Assembly: GCA_036936605.1 (NCBI GenBank)
Contig: JAUPFV010000003.1
Location: 146,228,997-146,292,996, forward strand
Direction: 5' to 3'
DNA: 64,000 nucleotides
Source of the DNA: Limnanthes douglasii subsp. nivea
Taxonomy: Eukaryota; Streptophyta; Magnoliopsida; Brassicales; Limnanthaceae
Shown here: piece after piece, positions 1 through 11,790 of the stretch
How the letters are laid out: every line of letters begins with the position of its first letter
Numbering within the stretch: position 1 is the stretch's first letter
Notes under the pieces: model-generated
Told to the model about the DNA's origin: nothing
The model's database searches: none
Seen by the model: only the letters and a program-made list of their open reading frames with translations
Position numbers and translations under genes: made by a program

Positions 1-630
1 CTCTTGTTGGACTGAAGGCATAATAATTGGTATGGCCGGAGACTTCTGGGTATGCTTCTATACTCAATAAAAAAACACGATCACTTGTATGAGAAGATTT
101 AGAATAGATAAAAGATGTATGTAATTAATTAATGATATTAATATGGATCATGCAATTGAAGAGGATACAATAAGTACAAGTATGCACTAACCGGAAACTG
201 GCATAGAAAAATGTTAGCATTACCCAAAAGTCGTACATGCGTCAGTATGACATTTTTTAGAATAGTATTTTTATTGCGGACTTAGTTTTCATTTCAGACT
301 AATTATATTATTCCTTAGTCCACCTCATTTGCCACGTAAATGTTACTTAAGCACAAGATTTTTTTTTAATTTTCTTTACTATTAACCTATATGCCACGTA
401 ACTGCCATAAATTTTTATTTTTTTTACTATTTATCTATAACTATTAATTATTAATTTTATTTATTTATTACTTCTTAATTTTTACTTATTACCTTTTAAT
501 TTTATTTCTTCCCCATTTTACTTTTTTAAATTTTAACTTCATAACCAAATGAGCTAAATCATCTGCTCTAAATTAATAAAAATAACCTAACACAACCCAA
601 ATTAATAAAATAACTCATTCCATACCCTAA
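1..630. other. AT-rich intergenic sequence, no gene seen
   Basis: No reading frame, RNA gene or transposon terminus was recognised here. The stretch 400-540 is made almost only of A and T with short homopolymer runs. It borders the hAT MITE target site at 631-638. Confidence 0.5.
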
Positions 631-638
631 CCAGTTAG

Positions 639-1047
639 TAGGGATGGCAATTCATGTGCCCGACTCAATCTGGCACATCCGGGTTTTGTCCAGCCCGAAC
701 ATAGAATGGATCGGATCCAGGTTAAGAAATTGTAACCCGCAACCGGGTCGGGCCGGGTTAGGGTTTGTAGTTTGTCCGACCCGTTCCGGCCCGAAAATTA
801 TAAAAATATATAAAAATTAATTTTCTATATATAATAACAATAATATGTATAAAAAATAAATTAAAAAATATTAAAATTAATGTCCGCGGGTCGGGCCGGG
901 TTAACCAACGGACACGAACGGACGGGCTCGAGTTTGAAAATACAAGCCCGGAAGCGGGTCGGACCGGATTCAGGTTCAATTGTCCAAAAAACGGGCTCGG
1001 TCGGGCCGACCCAAACTCAACCCGCGGACGGCCCATTGCCATCCCTA
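639..1047. mobile_element. Non-autonomous hAT element (MITE), 409 bp
   Basis: The ends are inverted copies: TAGGGATGGCAAT at the left and ATTGCCATCCCTA at the right. They are flanked by an 8-bp target duplication, CCAGTTAG at 631-638 and CTAGTTAG at 1048-1055, with one mismatch. TAG...CTA ends and an 8-bp duplication are typical of hAT elements. The interior is unusually GC-rich for this window, with repeated GGGTCGGGCCGGGTT-like words near both ends, and has no transposase. Short open frames here on both strands are by-products of that GC-rich repeat. Confidence 0.9.
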
Positions 1048-1055
1048 CTAGTTAG

Positions 1056-1485
1056 GATGGGAACCCACCAAATTATCTTCTTCTATATCTCTATAACATA
1101 ACCTTATCTCTATAACATAACCTAAAGAGTTATCTCATTTGTTTTTCTATATAATCGTCGTTCAAGCATAATATCCACCCAGTATCTTCCTCTTAAACAT
1201 GTTTTTTCAAGCTTTCCTTTTACCTTTTGATTCATTCACTAAATATCTGAATAATATTTCAATGATTGTCTAACAGAAACATACATCTTCATTATCACCG
1301 CCAACATCAGACTCTTCTTTCAAACTCTTTCACTCTTTTGTCGGCAAACTTCGCCAACCAAATTAAACCCCAAAAAGATAAAATAAACCGCTTCCTTTAA
1401 CCCAAGTACTAATTTACTCTTTCCGTGAATAAGAGACCCTCTTACAATTTTGAAATTTCATTTTCGTACAATCAAAATTATAGAT
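1056..1485. other. Spacer, no gene seen
   Basis: AT-rich sequence with a short direct duplication (ATCTCTATAACATAACCT at about 1088-1122). No coding or RNA feature was recognised. Confidence 0.4.
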
Positions 1486-1744
1486 TATAACATTGATGTG
1501 GTATCCAAGTAGAGCAATTACGACCCACATTAGCGGAGAAATGGAACAAGCACTTCTGTGCGCTTCTATGGGATGTTGATGAGTCTGTGGCGCACCAACT
1601 CTAATAAAAATAAATCAAATTGAACGCAAATCTGAAAGCACGTACCGCAACGCTCAGCGTTGAAGCCAACATCTGGCAAGAAAAAGTACGAGCCCAAAAA
1701 AACGTCTCCGCCTCTTTAAAGATGCAGTTGCAGAAAGTCGAATA
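1486..1744 (+). pseudogene. Decayed exon of a BOI-like RING E3 ubiquitin ligase
   Basis: Read in consecutive frames, this stretch gives LRPTLAEKWNKHF, then a region resembling DESVAHQL, then a frame containing VEANIWQEKVRAQ and ending SLKMQLQKVE. That order matches the central helical part of the BOI/SBP1 family of plant RING ligases, where an LR.AL.EKR block is followed by AEEAVARRLREK and then a conserved W-Q-x-x-A-R block before the C-terminal RING. Reading it needs at least two frame changes (near 1518 and 1610), and a stop follows at 1742-1744. No RING cysteines follow. I infer a non-functional exon fragment, probably moved here with repeats. The family assignment rests on pattern memory. 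Confidence 0.5.
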
Positions 1745-2099
1745 GATACTTTCATCTGACCTTGTTCTCAGTGTGTATGAAAAAACCCTTTACTCATTCC
1801 ATATCAACAAGACACGAAGTCCTAATATTTTAGACTTGGAGAGGACATAGGTTGTTTGGTATGGAAATTTAAAACTATGTTACATAGGAATTGAAGAAGA
1901 TAATTTGATGGGTTCTATTAAGTTAGTTTGGAGAAGTAAATTTTTTTATTAATTTAGATTAGATTGGGTTATTTTACCAATGGGAGAAGTACATAGAGTA
2001 CCGAGTCAAGTATCATATTATGAGTCAATATTCATGTTTTTTGAGCCATCATTTTCATAGGGAAAAATCATAAGTATCATATTTTAAAAAAATCTATTT

Positions 2100-2830
2100 T
2101 ATATATACATTTTTATTTTAAAAAACCAGTATATTTTAATTTGTAATCCGGAAAATAAATATGAAACTACTATCAATTTTATTTTTCTAAGGCAAACAAA
2201 CTAGATTCATCAATGATATTTTTTTTCGTGAATAACATGCGAAACTAGGCATAAAAAATATGTGAGAACAGACATAAAAATATGTGAGACTAGACATAAA
2301 TAAACATGTGAGACCATGCATAAATAAATATGTGAGACCAGACATACAAAACATGCGAGACCAGACATAAATAATATGTGATACGAGGCATAAATAAACA
2401 TACGAGACCATACATAAATTAACAAACATGCAAGACATGTACTACTTAATGATAAAAAAAAGTGAGACCATGGTTACTGGGTCTGACTAGAAAAATAAAT
2501 CATACATCGATCTAATTTGTACGTCTTCAAAAAACAATGTTTCGTCTTGCATGATTTTTTATAACTGATCTCGCATGTATGTTATATATGGTCTCATATG
2601 TTCCTTTACACATGGTCTCGCGCATTTTTTATGTCTGGTCTTGCATGTATGGTTATGCTTAGTCTCGCATGTTTGATATGATTGGTCTCGCATATTACTG
2701 GTGAAAAAAAAAATTAAAACAAAAACAGAAAATATCATTAATGACTCTAGTTTTGTTCGTCTTAAAAAATAAAACCGATCGTACTTTTAGTTTTTTTTCG
2801 AGCTTCACTTTGAATAATACGGACCTTTCA
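2100..2830. repeat. Foldback element with TCTCGCAT arrays in both arms
   Basis: The two halves are inverted copies around a centre near 2500. The left arm (about 2110-2460) carries repeated GTGAGACCAgaCATAaAtA-like units. The right arm (about 2540-2830) carries the complement, tGGTCTCGCATGt. Beyond the arrays the arms still pair: AAACTAGATTCATCAATGAT at 2199-2218 faces ATCATTAATGACTCTAGTTT near 2733-2752. Such arrays inside long inverted repeats are typical of foldback-type DNA transposons. No target duplication was found. The open frames on the minus strand at 2187-2438 are translations of the array, not genes. Confidence 0.6.
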
Positions 2831-3575
2831 AAAAAAATATATAAAAAAAAATCTTTGGTTCAAGAATTAGAAGTGGTTACAGGGCTTGTGATGAAGCATA
2901 ATTATTTAAGGTATTATTTAGATAATTGGGTATTGAATGAAAGTTATCTTAGTAAAATGGGTATTAGGATTTCATTAATGAAAGTTGAGGTATTATATGG
3001 CAGTAAAGTTTGGTTTTGATCAATTTTGGAGGCATTTGTCTTTATTAATTTGGTTAGATCGGATCCAATTCATTTAGTTATTAGGTTAAAGTAAAAACAT
3101 AAAATGTGAAGAATAAAAATCAAAAGATAAATAGTAAAAGGTAAAAGGTAAAAATTATATAAGATACAAAAGTTAATAAGTATATGTAAATAATAATAAA
3201 GTAAAAAAATTAAAATGTACAGTGTATAGATAGCGTTACATAATAAATGAGATGGGCTAGAGAAATGTATAAAGGGACTAAACATACAATTAAAAATGTT
3301 GATATTTATTGTGTCACCTATCAAAATCTAGTAACTACACGGGATGGACAATAAATGAAACAAATGATAAAAACACGAGAGGTTGTTTTAGTGCAAAAGT
3401 GAACATAAAAGACCTTTTCGAGACAAATGGTACACGTGAAAGACTAATGGCGACTTTTGACCTACTCAAATTAATACAAGATAAAGGTTCATATATTAGG
3501 ACATGTTGGTAATACAGTTATTGTTACAACCATCATCGACAAGAATATGATGCGTTGTTATAGTGTCCATAAAAT
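2650..3575 (+). repeat. Duplicated unit, copy A
   Basis: This unit of about 0.9 kb recurs at 5240-6139 in the same orientation. Shared landmarks in order: the GGTCTCGCAT word, GAATTAGAAGTG with the following ATGAAGCAT, a GGATCCAATTCATTTAGTTATTAGG-like stretch, and a TGCGTTGTTATA word near the end. Both copies keep a short reading frame (here 2741-3019) that reads LVQELEV then VMKH, LRYY and VRSDPIHLVIRLK. The frame has a stop in copy A that copy B lacks. I do not recognise the protein, and its survival in both copies may be chance. Confidence 0.6.
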
Positions 3576-3581
3576 AAATAA

Positions 3582-5239
3582 TGAAAGATAGAGATGCGTT
3601 GTTATAGATTTTTATTATTATTTAGAAAGATAAATACAACAAGTAGAATTGTCTTCATATATAAATAGAGACATCAATAGTAAATAAGAGAATAATGATA
3701 TGGAATAAATACATAATATAAAAAGACTAAAATGCTAACATCCCCTCTGAAACTCATGATTTCTTAGTGAGAAGCATCAAGAGTTTGTCAAAAAAACAAA
3801 AACTATTGTGTTGTTTTCTGAAGAACTTCATAAGTTACCTTAAATTTTTATTACTCCTTCATATGTCATTTTCACACAGCTCACAACCAATCCCACAAGG
3901 CTTATCATAATGGAATCAAGAAACCTAAGATGAACGGTAACACTTCAACCAGATGAATGGATCCAAAGTTCTTGAAAAACTAGAGGTATGCAAGGAAGCA
4001 CAACAATGAAGCATTAGAGAAATCTTTTGTTGATGAGTATAAATTTCATATTCTTCTCATCTTCATAAATCTTATTCAAGTACTCGTTTTCATGCATCTT
4101 CTTTGAGTATTCTTCTTCGCATTTCTTCTACCTCGTCATCTTCTTCAACCAAATATTCAATTCAAGTGTTAAATCTCATATCATCAATCTTAAATCTCAA
4201 ACCTCCAACCCTAAATCTCAAATCATAAAATTTCAAACGTCAAATGGAATTCAAATACCAAACGAATCCAAACGAAAAATGTCGATCTAAATAAACGTCA
4301 AACAAAATCTAACTACCAAACGAGTCCAAACAAAATCTATACCAAATCTGATCTAAACAAAATATATACCAAAATCAAAACCAACTCCTAAACTAAATCC
4401 AATACTAAACCCAAATACCAAATCCAAACAAAATATATACCAATATGAATCCAAACAAGATCTATACCAAATCCAAATCCAAACAAAATCTATACAAAAT
4501 CCAAATCCAAACAAAATCAATACCAAACCTAAATAAAAATCCAAAACTAAATCCAAATCCAAATCTAGACAAAATCTATACAAAATCCAAATTTAAATCT
4601 AAGTTCCAATCAAAACCAAAACCAAAACCAAAACCAAAACCAAAACCAAAACCAAAACCAAAACCAAAACCAAAACCAAAACCAAAACCAAAATCAAAAT
4701 CAAAATTGAACCCATGGTTTTACCAACAAAAATGCTACAATGTTCCAGTAGCAATTTATTCCAAACCGTAACACCAAATTATAATTGAACCAGTTAGATT
4801 GAATGATTAGATGTCTTAAACACATTGTCCAAAATTCAGGAAACCCCGACATTATTTGCCTCTCGATGAAGGTCTGTTAATTGTAGCTGGACACACCAGA
4901 TCTGAAAACCAAAAAACAATCTCTCATTTTTTTCTTCCGGTGGACAGCTAAAACAATTTTTCGTCGGCATAACAAGAGACACAAATGTCTTCCGACGGAC
5001 AACTAAAAAATTTTCCATTGACATAACAGAAGACACGAAAACTTTAACTCAAGATCTAAACCTATGTTATGATACCATGTAGAAAAAGATAAACAAAAAG
5101 GGGGCTAGGGTTTTATTATTATTTAGAAAGATTAATACAACAAGTAGAAATATTTCTACATATACATAGAGACATCAATAGTAAATAAGAAAATAATGAT
5201 GTGGGAAATAAATAATATAAAAATACTAAAATACTAACA
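3582..5239 (-). mobile_element. Small LTR retroelement, minus strand, non-autonomous
   Basis: Direct repeats of about 160 bp bound it: 3582-3740 and 5078-5239. They share TTATTATTATTTAGAAAG, ACATCAATAGTAAATAAG and end in CTAACA. Read on the minus strand, the right LTR is followed at once by TGGTATCATAACATAGG (complement of 5061-5077), a primer-binding site of the tRNA-iMet type. The left LTR is preceded by the purine tract AGAGGGGA (complement of 3742-3749). LTRs begin TGTTAG and end CA on that strand. The interior has no recognisable gag or pol and is largely low-complexity. I class it as a TRIM- or copia-like derivative; no clean 5-bp target duplication was found. Confidence 0.65.
4297..4712. 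repeat. AAATCCAAACAAAATCTATA array passing into (CCAAAA)n
   Basis: An irregular tandem array of about 20 bp units runs from 4297 to about 4610 and gives way to about 17 near-perfect CCAAAA hexamers (4611-4712). It lies inside the small LTR element. The lysine/proline-rich and aspartate/leucine-rich frames on the two strands are translations of the repeat and not genes. Confidence 0.8.
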
Positions 5240-6139
5240 TGGTTATGTCTGGTCTCGCATGTTACTGGCGAAAAAAATTCAAAAAAAATATATAGAAAAA
5301 TATCATCAATGAATCTAGTTTTGTTTGTCTTAAGAAAACAAAATCGGAGGTACTTTCAAAAAAACTTTCGAGCTCCGCTTTGAAAGATATGGACCTTTTA
5401 AAAAATAAAATAAAATAAAAATAAGAAAGAGAAGTTTTGGTTCAAGAATTAGAAGTGTTTACGTGGCTGGTGATGAAGCATGGACATTTGAGGTATTATA
5501 TAGAAGTTTGGATATTCAATCAGAGTTATTTTAGTAAAATGGATATTATGTTTTTATTAATTAAAGTTGAGGTATTAGATGACACTAAGGTTTGGTTTTG
5601 GATATCTTTGGCGACACTTCCCTTTATTAATTTGGTTAGATCTGATCCAATTCATTTAGTTATTAGGTTAAAGTAAAAATATAAATGTGAAAAATTAAAA
5701 TTAAAAAATAAATAGTAAAAGTTAAAAGGTAAAAATTATATAATATTAAAAGTTAATATGTATAGATAAATAATATAAAAACGAATTACGGTGTTTAGAC
5801 GATGTTACATGGTAAATGAGATGGACTAAAGAAATGCATAGGTGGACTAAACACACAACAAAAATGTTGATATTTACCCAGTCATGTGTCAAAATCCGGT
5901 AACTACACTCAAAATGAACATAGTGAAACAAATAATAAACATGACAAATTGTTCTAATGCAATAGTGAACATAAAAGATTTTTCAAAGACAAATGGTAAA
6001 CATAAAAGTCTAATGATGATTTTTGACACACTCAAATTAATACAAGATAAATATTCATAAAAAAACATGTTGGTAATGCAGTTGCTCTTACATCCCGCTT
6101 TTACAAGAATAAGATGCGTTGTTATAATGTCCATAAAAT
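5240..6139 (+). repeat. Duplicated unit, copy B
   Basis: Second copy of the unit at 2650-3575, starting at the GGTTATGTCTGGTCTCGCATG word directly next to the small LTR element. It contains an open frame of 79 codons (5437-5676), the counterpart of 2741-3019, reading VQELEVF, VMKHGHLRYY and VRSDPIHLVIRLK before its stop. The function is unknown and coding potential is doubtful. The copy ends at the TGCGTTGTTATAATGTCCATAA-like word near 6113-6139. Confidence 0.6.
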
Positions 6140-6819
6140 TTTGAAGGTATTTTGATGAACGATTGTGATGAAAACCCATTTATGAAATATATATTTAGAT
6201 CGAATAAAAATATTGATTGAGTTATCATTTAATAGTTTGTATTTTTTTATGGTGATTAATAATTAAAATTGATAATTGATATAATTATTAATAAATGATG
6301 ATCTATAATTTTTCTATCGAAATGTATATTTTAATATGTATTAAATAGTTACATTCATAAATTATAAATGACAACCAAAAGATAATACGAGTATTTTAAA
6401 ATTTAATTAATTTAGAAAAAAAAAGCAATTAGAGGATTATTTTGGAATTTGGTTTAACTTCCAATAGTTTAGTGTGATAAATCTATAACCATTCTTTTGA
6501 ATTGTTATAAAATCCATTTTATAAGAGAAAAAGAAAAATTACATACTTTAAAAAGATGATTTTACAAACAAACAAAAAATCACATATCTCGTTTACTTAT
6601 AATTTTTAAAATTATTTATAAATTTTAATTTTTAAAATTATAAGTAAAATTTAATTTTGACAATATAAACTTCTTTTGAAATAAGTTGTATTTATTATTC
6701 TATAAATAATAAAAATATTATTAAAAAATTCAAAAAAAAATTCAAAACCAATAGCTAAAAAATTATAACTTTAAACAACTAAAATATTAAAAAAAGTTAT
6801 AAAAAATATGACACACTTT

Positions 6820-6877
<58 letters not shown>

Positions 6878-6934
6878 ATAAACTAATTTTTCTTTTAAAA
6901 AAATGTCTAAATAAAAATAAATTAATGAAATCTT
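6140..6934. other. AT-rich spacer with a (TA)n microsatellite
   Basis: No gene was seen. A pure AT dinucleotide run lies at 6822-6873. The last 8 bases, GAAATCTT at 6927-6934, form the left target-site copy of the following hAT element. Confidence 0.7.
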
Positions 6935-9900
6935 TAGAAGCGGAACTAAGGACTTGGGTAAGCCCTGGTGTCAACTAACTGCATCGTAGTACCGTAATTT
7001 CTCTTTTTAAATATTTGATCGACTGTCTTCAATATATTTGTTCGATATCCCAAGTATTATAAAATTTTATTTAGAGTTAAAATTTGTTTTGTTGTATAAG
7101 GATTTATGAAAAACAAAATGTATTTAATTAAATTTAGTAATATTAATCACATTTATATGTTTAATGTACACTTCTCATTCTCAAAACCTATAATTATGTA
7201 GATATTCATTTACAATCCATAACTCTATTTTTTCCTTCTTTCTTATATGAAACATGAATAACACTAAGAGAAACAAATTATTTTATTTTTTAAATCTCAA
7301 AAGAAACAAAATGTTTGTGAAGATGATATACAAGCACAAGCTACAAGTTCAACTGAAGTCAACGAAGATGAACCTATTATTTTAGAAGAAACCAAAATTG
7401 ATCAAGAACAACTTCCTCAAAATTATAAGACTATTAATAAAGGTATATTTCTGAGACTATTGGTAAATATATTGATTTCAATTTTTTGATACAAGATCCT
7501 GGTTTGCGTATACAAATTGAGTATTATGATCCAAATAAAAATGATTTAGTTGTGAAGGCTTATATTGATCTTGGCCTGTATCAACCAATACAAGTTTATC
7601 CTTACTCGGGTGTTGAACAACATTCTCATTGATTTAAAAAATCTTAGTTTCTTAAATTTTCTTCGTTAAAGTATTCCCTTGATAAATATGCATCATACTA
7701 TTTTTATTGTTTTATTTTTACGAAAAAACATTAGGATATAATGGTTCAACTACATTCATTGTTAAGGGTTTTAACAATTAGAAGAAAGTAAATAATGAAA
7801 AAAATTGTGCCTTTTTATGTTATGTTGGCAAAAGAAAGAACTCTAGTTCAACCTATTGTTTTACAACCAATTGTTTACAATATGAAAAATCAACCACGTT
7901 ACTTTGAAAATATAGTTAAGAAGAATAGTGAAGAATAAATTAGACGAGATTGTTTACGTCTTAAAACATCAATAAATGTTAACATTCTAAGCTTGTACTT
8001 TTAGATGACATGAGGAAAGTTGCAGCTCAAAGAATCATGAGAATTTTGTAGAGATGTTAAAACTTTTGCAATTCTACAATAGTGAAAGCATAATAAGTTG
8101 TTTTAGATAAAGCTCCAAAAAATTCCAAATACACTTCACCAAAAATCCAAAAAGAACTTTGTACATGTTTTTGTCAGAAAGGTGCAAAGTATGATCCATG
8201 AAGAAATTTGTAATACAAAATATTATTTCATTGTAGACGAATCTCGAGATATTTCAAAGAGGAAGCAAATGACAATTGTAGTTAGATTGGTTGATATATA
8301 AGGTTTCGTGAAAGAACGATTCTTGGATTTAACCCATGTTAAATATACAACTTTTTTTTAACTTTAAAAAAATGAAATTTGTTCTATTTTGTCTCATCAT
8401 AATCTTAGTGTTCAGAACATCTGAGGCTAAGGGTCCAACAGTGCTATTAATATGAGGGGTGAATGAGATAGGCTACAAACATTATTTCTTAAAGATTGTC
8501 ATTATGCTTATTATATTCATCGTTTGGCACAACAATTACAATTAACATTTGTTTCTACAACAAGGGAAGTCCCTCAGATTCACACTTTATTTCAAAATTT
8601 GGCTTTTATTATCAATGTTATGACAAGTTCTACTAAACGTCATGATGAGTTGTAGGCTAATCAAATTACTGAAATTGAACATTTAAAGGATAATGAGGAG
8701 ATTCTCACAGGTAAAGGTCTATATCAAACGGGAACACTACAACGTCTCAGAGATACTAGATGGAGCTTACATTTCATAGCAATATACACTTTTATAAGAA
8801 TGTATGATGTTACTCGCTCTATTTTAACTGAAATATATGTCTAATAGATAACTTTTGCTCAACAAAGTGATGTTTTGGATGCCATAAAAATGTTAATGTT
8901 GTATGAATTTGTGTTTATTTTACATGTGTCAAAAGATATTGTGACTATTTATGATTTAATTTGTCGAGCATTACAACAAAAAATCAGGGTATTATAAATA
9001 ATATGCACTTGGTTTGTACAACAAAGTTGTTAATTTAAAAATTAAGAAACGATAGTTGAGAAAATATTTTAGTGAATGTGAGATTACTTTGTGAGAGATA
9101 TACTATCTTGATTCCTAACATGGCTGATTTTTATTTTGATGTACTGAAATCTCTTCTACAACAAGGAAACAAAGACAAACAATGAAAATCGAACATCATT
9201 ACATAGTATAAATATTTGTTTGTTACCATAGATAAAAAATTACATAAGTTAGCTAATAGGTTTAATGAACAAGGAATAGAGCTTCTCATTTTGAGTACAT
9301 TATTGAATCCTAGATAGTTACAAATTATTCAATATAAAGAATATATATACATACATATATATATATATATACATATATATAGTTGTTGAATTTTTTTATC
9401 CTGATGATTTTTTAGAAGAAAAACAAATTCGTTTGAAGTGTGAATTAGAGCATTATGGGCTAGATTTTCCGAATCTTCCAGACTTTAAGGATATTTCTAT
9501 TCTTGGTGATTTATATCAAAGAATGGCGACAATAGGGAAAGCCGAAGTGTATCCACTAATAGATAGATTTATACGTATTGTCTTGACATTTTTTACATCC
9601 ATTACAACATCCGAGATAGCCTATTTTTACTATAAAAATAGTGCAAACAAATGTTTGTAGTAAAATAGAAGATGATTTTTTAGACATTACATGTTAATGT
9701 ATATATAAAAAAAGATCGTGGAGTCAATGGTCTCTGATGAGATCATTGAAACATTTTATATAATCAAAGAAAGACGAGCTCATCTCAAATAAATCGGTAT
9801 GAAATTTTATTATTTTGAATGAAATGTACTTCTTGGTGTTATCCAGTGATTTTCTATATGTATAGTAGTTTGTGACTTGTACTTATGTCCTCACTTCCTG

Positions 9901-9983
9901 GGTTAAAAAGTTGAGTCATTAATATAATTTTTGTGTTTAAATATTTTTTGGGGCCCTATACCATAATCCTAGTTCCACCACTG
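6935..9983 (+). mobile_element. Dead full-length hAT transposon, 3.05 kb
   Basis: The left end TAGAAGCGGAACTAAGG and the right end CCTAGTTCCACCACTG are imperfect inverted copies of a CAGTGGCGGAACTAGG-type hAT terminus. Flanks GAAATCTT (6927-6934) and GACATCAT (9984-9991) agree at 6 of 8 positions, as expected for an old 8-bp target duplication. Inside is a decayed transposase gene read left to right. A short AT repeat at about 9345-9380 interrupts the gene. Confidence 0.85.
7254..9790 (+). pseudogene. hAT transposase relic (TTF-type zinc finger / DUF4371 class)
   Basis: The likely start is the ATG at 7254, which opens a lysine-rich N terminus. A segment near 7490-7620 reads DPGLRIQIEYYDPN and AYIDLGLYQPIQ, the block that precedes the TTF-type zinc finger in this class. 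Next comes FIVDESRDISKRKQM with VVRLVD (about 8220-8300), the first catalytic-Asp region of the DUF4371 fold. Then HYAYYIHRLAQQLQL and the RDTRW motif (8480-8770). The C-terminal dimerisation block YPLIDRFIRIVLTF lies at about 9550-9590. At least eight stops and several frameshifts interrupt it, so it cannot make transposase. Related proteins are known as zinc finger MYM-type 1-like in plants. Assignment is confident; exact exon borders are not recoverable. Confidence 0.85.
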
Positions 9984-9991
9984 GACATCAT

Positions 9992-10860
9992 GATCATTAC
10001 ACATATTAGTCTTGAAGCGTAAAAACATATTCATGTTGTGGGAAATTATTATCTATTTTTCATTCGTGTTATGTGGTTTTTAAAATTTTATTTAAAGTTA
10101 GTTTTTTTAAATATAAAAAAATGTCAAGTGGAAACTAAAATAAATTTCACTATTTTTTTTACAAATTTAAGTAAAATCCTTTTCAAATTTGGTTTGCAAA
10201 TTTTACAATTTCGTAATGGATATTAAAAAAATTCTAAAACATCACAATGTCTAACAACGGATAAAAAATACGGTTGGATTTTTATGTTTGGTTAAAATCA
10301 CAATATAGTTTTTAGAATAAAATATGAATAACTATAGAAAAAAAAATATTCTCTACTTACTATCCTACTTATCATATTTTTACTAAAAATCCAGTTATTA
10401 TTCATATTTACTATTTACTACCTAGTTTTTGTTATGATATCCCAAATATCTTTACTAATCATAAGAGTTTTTTTATTATCAAAAAACCATTTTTATTTTT
10501 ATTTTCTCCTTCTTTTTTCTCTACTACGTCAATTTTGGATTTGAAGGTTACCAATTGATTATCCCGATTTTGATTGTAATTGTTGTTTTCTTCAATCGTT
10601 TATGATTAGTTGTGTGATTCAAATTGGTTGATTATCAGTCTAGTTTTTTATTTATCGACAAGTAGATTCGAGTAATAAAATTGGATTATAAACCAATAAA
10701 TTATGATCGAAGGGATATAGCAGAATAATTAGAATTGTATTGTGTTTCTAAGTTTATGATCAGATATTGTTTTGAGAAAGAAAATGATTATGTGTTTTAG
10801 ATAAGATTTTTTGTATTTTTATGAGGAATATGATGTTTACGTCCCGTGTTATGTATCTCT
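9992..10860. other. AT-rich spacer, no gene seen
   Basis: Reading frames of about 60 codons occur but have the composition of random AT-rich DNA. No terminus, RNA gene or coding motif was recognised. Confidence 0.5.
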
Positions 10861-10867
10861 CATCGAC

Positions 10868-11350
10868 GTCTTGCTAGATGCGAGACCATGGTAAAATAAA
10901 GATGATATATGTGATACATATATACAAGATCTTAAATGTGAGACCTATATGCTAGATGTGAGACGGTAGATGTAAGACTATAGTAAAATGGAAATGCAAT
11001 ATGCGAGACCTAGATGTTAGATGCAAGACTATAGTAAAATGGAATTGTTCCATGTGAGGCCTAGATACTATATGTAAGACCATGGTAAAATAAAAATGCT
11101 AGATGCGAGACATAGATGATAGATGCTAGATACAAGACCTAAATACTAGATAATAGACCTAAATACTAGATACTATATGCAAGACTAGTATAAAATAAAA
11201 AATGTGAGATGCAAGACCTAGATGCTAGATGCGACACAATGATTAATGGACTCACAAAAATAAAAAATAAAAATATATCATTCATGAATCTAATTTTGTT
11301 TGTCTTAAATAAAAAAAACAAATCATACTTTCGATTTTTTTTCCAATTAT
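10868..11350. repeat. Array of GAGACCTAGATGCTAGATGC units, kin of the 2.1-kb foldback
   Basis: About fifteen irregular units of the type TGCGAGACCTAGATGCTAGA run from 10868 to 11240. They are followed by an ATCATTCATGAATCTAATTTTG-like stretch and TTGTCTTAAA (11276-11310), the same outer-arm sequence as at 2733-2770 and 5300-5335. This is a third relative of the foldback family, here with one arm visible. The core word GAGACC (complement GGTCTC) is common to all three places. Confidence 0.6.
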
Positions 11351-11603
11351 AGTTTAAAAGATACAAACTTTTAATAAAATTACAAAAAAATAGAGAGAGA
11401 TAAAATGCACGTATTTGATGATTTTTGTATATGAGCGTATTTTGGAAGAAAATATGATCCGTAGTATTGGTAACTTATATTTTTTTCTAGTATGATGTAA
11501 TTAAATTCTTGGTTGGGTCCTAAACGGTAACTTGATCTAGTTTTAATAGTTCATTTTTTATTAAATGGATCCTTAGCAAGCATATTTATTAAATGGATCC
11601 TTA

Positions 11604-11790
11604 GCAAGCATTTAATTACTGCCTTTTGGATAATTATTACCTTGTTATTATAATTATTACCTTGTTATTATACTCTCATTAATGTTACGGAGATTATAAA
11701 ATTTTAAAGATAAAATTACCCTTAATTCTAAAACACTATTACTATTGTATAGAGCCATAGAGGGTTCTAAGCATTATAAAAACGATTTCT
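11604..11790 (+). repeat. Outer inverted repeat, left arm
   Basis: This stretch pairs with the complement of 26950-27150. Shared words in order: CAAGCATTTAATTA, ATAATTATTA, AGATTATAAAATT, AAAATTAC, TTAATTCTA, TTACTATTG and GGTTCTAAGCATT. The arms lie outside the MULE target duplication, so they belong to an older element into which the MULE inserted. Just before the arm, ATTAAATGGATCCTTAGCA occurs twice in tandem (11562-11607). No target duplication of the outer element was found. Confidence 0.65.

Noticed and set aside
758..1101. Frames of 73-94 codons in the hAT MITE
   Set aside because: They are products of the GC-rich GGGTCGGGCC repeats and cross the element's border.
2187..2438. Cys/Ser/Leu-rich minus-strand frames that look like membrane proteins
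   Set aside because: They are translations of the GAGACCA array in the foldback arm.
2240..2700. A CRISPR-like look of spaced short repeats
   Set aside because: Units are degenerate, spacers are not unique, the arms are inverted and the DNA is plant nuclear; a foldback explains it.
4353..4771. Lys/Pro-rich and Asp/Leu-rich open frames on both strands
   Set aside because: They are translations of the CCAAAA and AAATCCAAAC repeats inside the small LTR element, with no gene-like start or context.
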